DNA from: Pleurodeles waltl
Taxonomy: Eukaryota > Chordata > Amphibia > Caudata > Salamandridae
Length of the DNA stretch: 64,000 bases
Reading direction: 5' to 3'
Assembly: GCF_031143425.1 (NCBI RefSeq)
Contig: NC_090441.1
Coordinates: 221,460,928-221,524,927 of the forward strand
Part shown: positions 55,485 through 64,000 of the stretch, one piece after another
Numbering within the stretch: position 1 is the stretch's first letter
Layout of the letters: every line of letters begins with the position of its first letter
Translations under genes and position numbers: made by a program
Notes under the pieces: model-generated
What the model was told of the DNA's origin: nothing
The model's database searches: none
What the model saw: the letters and a program-made list of their open reading frames with translations, nothing else

Positions 55485-57247
55485 ATTGGAGGGTATAGGC
55501 ATCGAGTGGAGTGTACAGGGAAAGAGTGGATAAGAATGTTGTAGAACGTCATGAAGTGTGGTAGACTTTTATAGAGTGGAGATATATAGAGTGGAGGAGA
55601 GTACAATGGAGCAGCATCTAGGGGAGTGGCGTACACTTTAGTGGCATAGAGTGGATTACTGTAAATTGGAGTAGCGTGCAATGGAGTAGCATACAGTGGA
55701 ATACTGTACAGTGACGTGTAGATGAGTGGAGTGACATAGAGTGGAATAGCATAGAGTGGAGAGGTGTACAGTGTAGTGGCGTAGAATGGAGTAGGGTACA
55801 GTGGATTACAGTAGAGTGGGGTGGCATACATTGAAATGGTGTAGCGTAGAGTCAAGGAAACTGTTATAAACTGGAGAGGCGTATCATACTGTAGAGTGGA
55901 GTGTTGTTCCGTACAGTGTTGCACACTGTGGAGTACAGTGTTGTACAATAGAAAGTACGGGCATAGAGTTGAATGCAAATTTGGACAATGGAGTGTATGG
56001 AGACAGTGGAGTAGAGTCTAGTAGAGTGGCATAGAGGGTAACTGAGTTTTGGAGGCTGGAGTTATATAGCATAGCGGAGAGTACACTGGAGCAGCATAGA
56101 GTGGAGGACAGTACAGGGGAGAGACATAAAGTGGAATAATGTAAAGTGAAGTACTGCAAACTGGAGCAGCATACAGTGATGTGGTTTAGAATGGAGTGGT
56201 GTATTGTGGGGAGGGGTGGAGTGTAATAGCACACTGTGGTGTTGTGTACAGTGGAGTGGCAAAGGTTGAAGTTATGTATAGTGTAATGGCATAGAATCGA
56301 GTGGTGCACAGTAGAATAGCATAAAGTGAAGTACAGTGGAGTGGTGTAAAGTAGAGTAGTATTGTGAAGAATAGCATAGAATGGAGTGGTGTAGATTACA
56401 GTGGCCTCCAATGGACTACCGTATAATGGAGTGTCATAGATTGGAGTAGCTTATAGTGGAGTGACATATAGTAGAATGGCGTAGAGTGGATTGTCATACA
56501 GTACAGTGGCAAAGACTTGAATAGCACATAGTGGAGTAATGTAGAGTGCAGTGGTGTACAGTAAAGTGGTGAAGACTGGAGTGGTGTATACTGGGATAGG
56601 ATAGAGTGTAATAGGATACAGTGGAGTACACTAGTGTGGCACCGAATTGAGTAGCATACCGTAGAGACGCATACAGTGGAATAGAATAGAGTGGAGTGGC
56701 ATACAGTGGAATAGCGTAGAGTGGAAAATAATTTACTGTAGTAGCATATAGCAAAAGAGTATACAGTGAAGTAGAGTACACTGAAGAGGTGCAGAGTTGA
56801 GTTGCATAAAGTGTAATAGCATGCAGTGGACTGGTATTGAGTGGAATCATGTACAGTGTAATACCATAGAGTGGAGTGGTGTAGAGCGGAATGGTGTACA
56901 GTGGAATGGTGTAGCATGTATAGTGGAGTAGCTTAACGTGGAGTGGTGTATAATGGACTGGTGTAGACTGGAGGGTATTCAATGGTGTGGGTAGAGTGTA
57001 ATATCATACACTGGAGTGCCGTACATTGGAGTGGGGTTCAATCTAATAGTGTAGAATGAAGTAGCGTAGAGTTGAGTGTCATACAGTGAAGTGGTGCAAA
57101 GTGGAGTAGCGTACAGTGGAGTGGCACACAGTGGAGTGCTGTAGAGTGGAGTGGCATAGAATGGAGTCTCATACAGTGTAGTGGCATAGAGTGGAGCGGA
57201 GTAGAATGGGATAGCATACAGGGGAGTGCTGTTGAGTGGAGTGGCAT
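55485..57247. repeat. 15-bp minisatellite, about 117 diverged units
   Basis: Consensus near GTGGAGTGGCATACA, clearest at 57100-57220. Units vary, and the plus strand is G/A-rich. On the minus strand the 5-codon period gives long Thr-Pro-Leu-Tyr-Ala type ORFs in several overlapping frames, so these are not genes. E6 is inserted at its right edge (57248). Confidence 0.9.
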
Positions 57248-59190
57248 TGTAGGAGGCTGGACTGGCTTGTAGTGAGTACCAAGGGGTACTTGCACCTTGC
57301 ACCAGGCCCAGTTATCCCTTATTAGTGTATAGGGTGTCTAGAAGCTTAGGCTGATAGATAATGGTAGCTTAGCAGAGCAGCTTAGGCTGAACTAGGAGAC
57401 GTGTGAAGCTACTACAGTACCACAAGTGTCACTTGCACAATATCATAAGAAAACACAATACACAGATATACTAAAAATAAAGGTACTTTATTTTTATGAC
57501 AATATGCCAAAGTATCTCAGTGAGTACCCTCAGTATGAGTATAGCAATTATACACAAGTTATATGTACACAATACCAAAAATATGCAGTATAGTCTTAGA
57601 AAACAGTGCAAACAATGTATAGTTACAATAGGATGCAATGGGGACAAATAGGGATAGGGGCAACACAAACCATATACTCCAAAAGTGGAATGTGAACCAC
57701 GAATGGACCCCAAACCTATGTGACCTTGTAGAGGGTCACTGGGACTATTAGAAAATAGTGAGAGTTAGAAAATTAGCCCTCCCCAAGATCCTGAAAAGTG
57801 AGTGCAAAGTGCACTAAAGTTCCCCAGAAGACAAAGAGTCGTAATAGAGGAATAATGCAGGAAAGACACAAACCAACAATGCAACAACTGTGGATTTCCA
57901 ATCTAGGGTACCTGTGGAACAAGGGGACCAAGTCCAAAAGTCACAAGCAAGTCGGAGATGGGCAAATGCCCAGGAAATGCCAGCTGCGGGTGCAAAGAAG
58001 CTTCAACTGGACAGAAGAAGCAATGGTTTCTGCAGGAACGAAAAGGGCTAGAGACTTCCCCTTTGGTGGAAGGATCCCACTTGCCTTGGAGAGTCGTGCA
58101 GAAGTAATTTCCCGCCAAAAGGACGCCAACAAGCCTTGCTAGGTGCAAATTGTGCGGTTAGCGTTTTTGGACGCTGCTGGGGCCCAGGAGGTCGCAAATT
58201 GGACCAGCAAAGAGAGGGGACGTCGAGCAAAACAAAGAGCCCTCTCTGAAGCAGGTAGCACCCAGAGAAGTGCCAGAAATAGGCACTAAGAGGATGCGTG
58301 AAACGGTGCTCGCCGAAGTTGCACAAAGGAGTCCCACGTCGCCGGAGACCAACTTAGAAAGTTGTGCAATGCAGGTTAGAGTGCCGTGGACCCAGGCTTG
58401 GCTGTGCACAAAGGATTTCCGCCGGAGGTGCACAGGGGCCGGAGAAGTTGCAAAAGTCGCGGTTACCAACAATGCAGTTTGGAGTGGGGAGGCAAGGACT
58501 TACCTCCACCAAACTCGGACTGAAGAGTCACTGGACTGTGGAAGTCTCTTGGACAGAGTTGCTGGATTCAAGGGACCTCGCTCGTCGTGCTGAGAGGAGA
58601 CCCAAGGGACCGGTAATGCAGCTTTTTTGGTGCCTGCGGTTGCACGGGGAAGATTCCGTCGACCCACGGGAGATTTCTTCGGAGCTTCTGGTGCAGAGAG
58701 GAGGCAGACTACCCCCACAGCATGCACAAGCAGGAAAACAGTCGAGAAGGCGGCAGGATCAGCGTTACAGAGTTGCAGTAGTCGTCTTTGCTACTATGTT
58801 GCAGGTTTGCAGGCTTCCAGCACGGTCAGCAGTCGTTTCCTTATCAGAAGGTGAAGAGAGAGATGCAGAGGAACTCGGATGCGCTCTTGCATTCGTTATC
58901 TAAAGTTTCCCCAGAGACAGAGACCCTAAATAGCCAGAAAAGAGGGTTTGGCTACCTAGGAGAGAGGAGAGGCTACTAACACCTGAAGGAGCCTATCACA
59001 AGGAGTCTCTGACGTCACCTGGTGGCACTGGCCACTCAGAGCAGTCCAGTGTGCCAGCAGCACCTCTGTTTCCAAGATGGCAGAGGTCTGGAGCACACTG
59101 GAGGAGCTCTGGACACCTCCCAGGGGAGGTGCAGGTCAGGGGAGTGGTCACTCCCCTTTCCTTTGTCCAGTTTCGCGCCAGAGCAGGGGC
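57248..59190 (-). repeat. Inverted LTR arm (left arm of fold-back)
   Basis: Begins TGTAGGAGGCTGG and matches, in reverse complement, 60072-62025 nearly base for base, for example the whole of 59083-59190 against 60072-60180. It stops at GCAGGGGCT, exactly where the forward LTR segment with the same sequence begins its pairing. Arms of about 1.95 kb surround a spacer of about 0.88 kb (59191-60071). Confidence 0.88.
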
Positions 59191-62025
59191 TGACTCTGCT
59201 AATCAGAACCTCAGTGGTTATGCTCTCTCATTTCTTTCCAAATTGTCACTAACAGGCTAGTGACCATTTTTACCAATTTACATTGGCTTACTGGAACACC
59301 CTTATAATTCCCTAGTATATGGTACTGAGGTACCCAGGGTATTGGGGTTCCAGGAGATCCCTATGGGCTGCAGCATTTCTTTTGCCACCCATAGGGAGCT
59401 CTGACAATTCTTACACAGGCCTGCCACTGCAGCCTGAGTGAAATAACGTCCACGTTATTTCACAGCCATTTTTCACTGCACTTAAGTAACTTATAAGTCA
59501 CCTATATGTCTAACCTTTACCTGGTAAAGGTTAGGTGCAAAGTTAATTAGTGTGAGGGCACCCTGGCACTAGCCAAGGTGCCCCCACATTGTTCAGAGCC
59601 CATTCCCTGAACTTTGTGAGTGCGGGAACACCATTACACGCGTGCACTACATATAGGTCACTACCTATATGGAGCTTCACAATGGTAACTCCGAATATGG
59701 CCATGTAACATGTCTATGATCATGGAATTGCCCCCTCTATGCCATCCTGGCATGGTTGGCACAATCCCATCATCCCAGTGGTCTGTAGCACAGACCCTGG
59801 TACTGCCAAACTGCCCTTCCTGGGGTTTCACTGCAGCTGCTTCTGCTGCCAACCCCTCAGACAGGCAGCTGCCCTCCTGGGGTCCAGCCAGGCCTGGCCC
59901 AGGATGGCAGAACAAAGAACTTCCTCTGAGAGAGGGTGTGACACCCTCTCCCTTTGGAAAATGGTGTGAAGGCAGGGGAGGAGTAGCCTCCCCCAGCCTC
60001 TGGAAATGCTTTGTTGGGCACAGAGGTGCCCAATTCTGCATAAGCCAGTCTACACCCGTTCAGGGACCCCTTAGCCCCTGCTCTGGCGCGAAACTGGACA
60101 AAGGAAAGGGGAGTGACCACTCCCCTGACCTGCACCTCCCCTGGGAGGTGTCCAGAGCTCCTCCAGTGTGCTCCAGACCTCTGCCATCTTGGAAACAGAG
60201 GTGCTGCTGGCACACTGGACTGCTCTGAGTGGCCAGTGCCACCAGGTGACGTCAGAGACTCCTGCTGATAGGCTCCTTCAGGTGTTAGTAGCCTATCCTC
60301 TCTCCTAGGTAGCCAAACCCTCTTTTCTGGCTATTTAGGGTCTCTGTCTCTGGGGAAACTTTAGATAACGAATGCAAGAGCTCATCCGAGTTCCTCTGCA
60401 TCTCCCTCTTCACCTTCTGATAAGGAATCGACTGCTGACCGCGCTGGAAGCCTGCAAACCTGCAACATAGTAGCAAAGACGACTACTGCAACTCTGTAAC
60501 GCTGATCCTGCCGCCTTCTCGACTGTTTTCCTGCTTGTGCATACTGTGGGGGTAGCCTGCCTCCTCTCTGCACCAGAAGCTCCGAAGAAATCTCCCGTGG
60601 GTCGACGGAATCTTCCCCCTGCAACCTCAGGCACCAAAAAGCTGCATTACCGGTCCCTTGGGTCTCCTCTCAGCACGACGAGCGAGGTCCCTCGAATCCA
60701 GCAACTCTGTCCAAGTGACCACCACAGTCCAGTGACTCTTCAGCCCAAGTTTGGTGGAGGTAAGTCCTTGCCTCACCTCGCTGGGCTGCATTGCTGGGAA
60801 CCGCGACTTTGCAGCTACTCCGGCTCCTGTGCACTTCCGGCGGAAATCCTTTGTGCACAGCAAAGCCTGGGTCCACGGCACTCTAACCTGCATTGCACGA
60901 CTTTCTAAGTTGGTCTCCGGCGACGTGGGACTCCTTTGTGCAACTTCGGCGAGCACCGTTTCATGCATCCTCGTAGTGCCTGTTTCTGGCACTTCTCCGG
61001 GTGCTACCTGCTTCAATGAGGGCTCTTTGTCTTGCACGACGTCCCCTCTCTCTTCATGTCCAATTTGCGACCTCCTGGCCTCTCCTGGGCCCCGGCAGCG
61101 TCCAAAAACGCCAAACGCACGATTTGCGACTAGCAAGGCTTGTTGGCGTCCTTCCGGCGGGAAAACACTTCTGCACGACTCTCCAAGGCGAGAGGGATCC
61201 TTCCACCAAAGGGGAAGTCTATAGCCCTTTTCGTTCCTGCAGAAACCTCAGCTTCTTCTGTCCAGTCAAAGCTACTTTGCACCCGCAGCTGGCATTTCCT
61301 GGGCATCTGCCCATCTCCGACTTGCTTGTGACTTTTGGACTTGGTCCCCTTGTTCCACAGGTACCCTAGATTGGAAATCCACAGTTGTTGCATTGCTGGT
61401 TTGTGTCTTTCCTGCATTATTTCTCTAACACGACTTCTTTGTCCTTAGGGGAATTTTAGTGCACTTTGCACTCACTTTTCAGGGTCTTGGGGAGGGTTAT
61501 TTTTCTAACTCTCACTATTTTCTAATAGTCCTAGCGACTCTCTACAAGGTCACATAGGTTTGGGGTCCATTAATTGTTCGCATTCCACTTTTGGAGTATA
61601 TGGTTTGTGTTGCCCCTATCCCTATGTTTCCCCATTGCATCCTATTGTAACTATACATTGTTTGCACTGTTTTCTAAGACTATACTGCATATTTTTGCTA
61701 TTGTGTATATATATCTTGTCTATATTTCCTATCCTCTCACTGAGGGTACACTCTAAGATACTTGGCATATTGTCATAAAAATAAAGTACCTTTATTTTTA
61801 GTATAACTGTGTATTGTGTTTTCTTATGATATTGTGCATATGACACTAAGTGGTACTGTAGTAGCTTCACACGTCTCCTAGTTCAGCCTAAGCTGCTCTG
61901 CTAAGCTACCATTATCTATCAGCCTAAGCTGCTAGACACCCTATACACTAATAAGGGATAACTGGGCCTGGTGCAAGGTGCAAGTACCCCTTGGTACTCA
62001 CTACAAGCCAGTCCAGCCTCCTACA
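59191..62025 (+). repeat. 5' LTR of E6 (forward), missing the first 160 bp
   Basis: Enters the LTR at the CTCTGCTAAYCAGAACCTCAG landmark (about position 160 of the 2995-bp LTR) and runs to TCCTACA at 62025. The palindromes at 59441 and 59513 and the polyadenylation signal at about 61782 are kept. Confidence 0.9.
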
Positions 62026-62295
62026 TTGGTTGTGCAGTGGTGGGATAAGTGCTTGAGACTACTTACCACTCTTGTCATTGTACTTTTCATAAGAGAAAAA
62101 TATACAAAACAAGGTCAGTGTATATACACATAGCCAAAAAGTTTTGCATTTCCTCTTTTCACTCTTTTCTAAAGTGCTGAAAAGTACTTCTAAACTTTCA
62201 AAAAGTTCTTAAAAGTTTAAAAAGTTTTTTTCTGTCTTTCCAAAAAGTTCTGAAAACTTTTTTCTCTTTTTCTATCACTTTAACTCTCTCTAAAA
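62026..62295 (+). promoter_or_regulatory. E6 leader with candidate primer-binding site
   Basis: Starts TTGGTTGTGCAGTGGTGG right after the LTR, followed by an A/T-rich leader with AAAAGTT repeats similar to E4 and E5. No ORF. Confidence 0.6.
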
Positions 62296-64000
62296 ATGTC
62301 TGGCACAGGCCAAAGTGTTGATCTGTCCAAACTTGCATATGACAACCTTAGCTGGAAAAGAGCAAGGAGTCTCTGTATAGAGAGAGGTTTGAGTGTAGGG
62401 AAGAATCCTTCCTTGGAACTGTTACTTAACATGCTTAGAGAACAGGATAAGGCCATAGGTGCCCCATCTGTTGAAAAAGTACCTAATAGTTCCCAATCTG
62501 ATTCAGGGACTCCCCCAGGAAAAGATTCAGGAAAGAAACTTCCTAGCCTGCCCATTACTAGACAATCTGGCATAGATGGTAATGATGATGAGCCACACCA
62601 AATAAATAGTGTTGTCTCACATCATAGCAAAAGCATTTATTCTCACCATACTGGTAGTAATGTTTCTGTAAACCAAGCTGTTAGGGTGGCTTCTGTAAGG
62701 GACAGGTCTCCTTCTGTTCATTCCCATCATAGCTCTGTTTCTAGAAATGTCCCTCCCACCAACCCTGATGACAGAATGTTAGAGAGGGAACTCAATAAGT
62801 TGAGGGTGGAACAAACCAGACTGAAGCTTAAAAAGCAACAGCTGGATTTGGATAGACAGTCTTTTGAATTAGAGAAGGAAAGACAGAAGTTGGGTTTAGA
62901 TACCCATGGTGGCAGCAGCAGTATTCCCCATAGTCATCCTGCAAAAGAGCATGATTCCAGGAATCTGCACAAGATAGTTCCCCCTTATAAGGAGGGGGAT
63001 GACATTAACAAGTGGTTTGCTGCACTTGAGAGGGCCTGTGTGGTACAGGATATCCCTCAAAGGCAGTGGGCTGCTATCCTATGGCTATCATTTAGTGGAA
63101 AAGGTAGGGATAGGCTCCTTACTGTGAAAGAAAATGATGCTAATAATTTCCAAGTTCTTAAGAATGCACTCCTGGATGGTTATGGCTTAACCACTGAACA
63201 GTACAGGATAAAGTTCAGAGAGACCAAAAAGGAGTCTTCACAAGACTGGGTTGATTTCATTGACCATTCAGTGAAGGCCTTGGAGGGGTGGTTACATGGC
63301 AGTAAAGTTACTGATTATGACAGCCTGTATAACTTGATCCTGAGAGAGCATATTCTTAATAATTGTGTGTCTGATTTGTTGCACCAGTACTTGGTGGACT
63401 CTGATCTGACCTCTCCCCAAGAATTGGGAAAGAAGGCAGACAAATGGGTCAGAACAAGAGTGAACAGAAAAGTTCATACAGGGGGTGACAAAGATGGCAA
63501 CAAAAAGAAGGATGGTAAGTCTTCTGACAAGGGTGGGGACAAATCTAAAAATGAGTCTTCATCAGGCCCACAAAAACACTCTGGTGGGGGTGGTGGGTCC
63601 AAATCCTCCTTTAATCAGAACAAGGAAAAGAAACCATGGTGCTATTTATGTAAAATAAAAGGCCATTGGACAACAGATCCCAGTTGTCCAAAGAAAGGCA
63701 CCACAGCTCCTACCACTACAACCCCTACTGCTACACCTAGTGTCCCTACTAATAGCAGTAGTGGTGGGAGCAAACCTACTAATAGCCAATCCAAGGGAGT
63801 AGCTGGGCTCACTTTTGGTAATTTAGTTGGGGTTGGTCTGATTAGGGATACCACAGAGGCTACTTTAGTCTCTGAAGGGGCTATTGATTTAGCCACTTTG
63901 GTTGCTTGCCCCCATAACTTGGAGAAGTACAAGCAACTAACCCTAATAAATGGTGTTGAGGTCCAGGCCTACAGGGACACAGGTGCCAGTGTCACAATGG
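62296..64000 (+). CDS. gag: E6 gag-protease, intact as far as seen (partial at window edge)
   Basis: ATG 62296 opens a frame of 568 codons without a stop up to the edge. Residues 1-60 are conserved with E4 and E5. 61-160 is a Ser/His-rich linker. 161-203 is a charged coiled coil (MLERELNKLRVEQTRLKL). About 220-390 is a helical capsid-like region (HKIVPPYKEGDDINKWF, RQWAAILWLSF). A lysine/glycine-rich linker follows. The zinc knuckle spans residues 449-464 with C-X2-C-X4-H-X6-C spacing. The protease Asp-Thr-Gly is at residues 561-563, just before the edge. Gag forms the particle and binds RNA; the protease matures it. The upstream ATG context is the same as in E4 and E5, which supports the start. 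Confidence 0.9.
   Translation, partial: MSGTGQSVDLSKLAYDNLSWKRARSLCIERGLSVGKNPSLELLLNMLREQDKAIGAPSVEKVPNSSQSDSGTPPGKDSGKKLPSLPITRQSGIDGNDDEPHQINSVVSHHSKSIYSHHTGSNVSVNQAVRVASVRDRSPSVHSHHSSVSRNVPPTNPDDRMLERELNKLRVEQTRLKLKKQQLDLDRQSFELEKERQKLGLDTHGGSSSIPHSHPAKEHDSRNLHKIVPPYKEGDDINKWFAALERACVVQDIPQRQWAAILWLSFSGKGRDRLLTVKENDANNFQVLKNALLDGYGLTTEQYRIKFRETKKESSQDWVDFIDHSVKALEGWLHGSKVTDYDSLYNLILREHILNNCVSDLLHQYLVDSDLTSPQELGKKADKWVRTRVNRKVHTGGDKDGNKKKDGKSSDKGGDKSKNESSSGPQKHSGGGGGSKSSFNQNKEKKPWCYLCKIKGHWTTDPSCPKKGTTAPTTTTPTATPSVPTNSSSGGSKPTNSQSKGVAGLTFGNLVGVGLIRDTTEATLVSEGAIDLATLVACPHNLEKYKQLTLINGVEVQAYRDTGASVTM

Larger units (their letters stand above)
57248..64000 (+). mobile_element. E6: Gmr1-like retrotransposon with fold-back LTR, right edge cut
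   Basis: An inverted partial LTR (57248-59190), a forward 5' LTR lacking about 160 bp of U3 start (59191-62025), leader (62026-62295) and an open gag-protease frame (62296 to the edge). The rest of pol and the 3' LTR lie outside the window. The lack of any stop in gag, unlike E1, E2, E4 and E5, marks it as the youngest copy here. Confidence 0.88.

Noticed and set aside
55460..57302. Minus-strand ORFs of Thr-Pro-Leu-Tyr repeats
   Set aside because: 15-bp minisatellite read in several frames; no start context, no conserved non-repeat part.

Overview
The window looks like repeat-dense intergenic DNA from a very large vertebrate genome. A salamander, probably a newt, is my best guess. The reasons are the stacked long-LTR Ty3/gypsy elements of the deuterostome Gmr1 type, a very large PIF/Harbinger DNA transposon with spliced genes, palindromic MITEs and many minisatellites. 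Species assignment is inference; nothing here is a host single-copy gene that I recognise, and there is no sign of prokaryotic DNA.

Layout. 1-9711: an old minus-strand Gmr1-like retrotransposon (E1) whose 3' LTR runs off the left edge and carries a 171-bp palindromic MITE. 9712-18714: a heavily rearranged plus-strand relative (E2) with a pol-to-gag fusion, a 1.3-kb internal tandem duplication and a 3' LTR with an inverted segment. 18715-20531: fragments of a divergent LTR subfamily. 20532-36378: two plus-strand elements in tandem (E4, E5) sharing a partial LTR; E5 is the best complete copy, spoiled mainly by point stops in pol. 36379-37741: little beyond two hAT-like ends. 37742-47874: a 10.1-kb Harbinger transposon. 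48009-51186: four unrelated tandem-repeat arrays. 51379-54474: two truncated minus-strand LTRs. 55485-57247: a 15-bp minisatellite. 57248-64000: the start of another Gmr1-like element (E6), with a fold-back LTR at its left end and a gag-protease frame open for 568 codons to the window edge.

How the parts work. The retrotransposons share an LTR of about 3.0 kb (TGTAGGA...TCCTACA), a G-rich polypurine tract and the order gag, protease, integrase, reverse transcriptase, RNase H. This Ty1/copia-like order combined with a gypsy-type reverse transcriptase is the hallmark of the Gmr1 group. A poly-G tract in the protease is where the reading frame changes by -1 in three of four copies.

The Harbinger element is the most interesting object. 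It encodes a HARBI1-like DDE transposase on the minus strand. By splice-phase reasoning its first exon lies near the right end (47546-47464) and joins the main exon at 41474 across a 6-kb intron. A plus-strand gene for a second Myb/SANT-like protein (41938-44985) sits inside that intron, and another Myb/SANT-like gene (38340-39930, two exons) runs from the left end towards the transposase. So one element appears to carry three genes, one nested antisense within another, plus three minisatellites.
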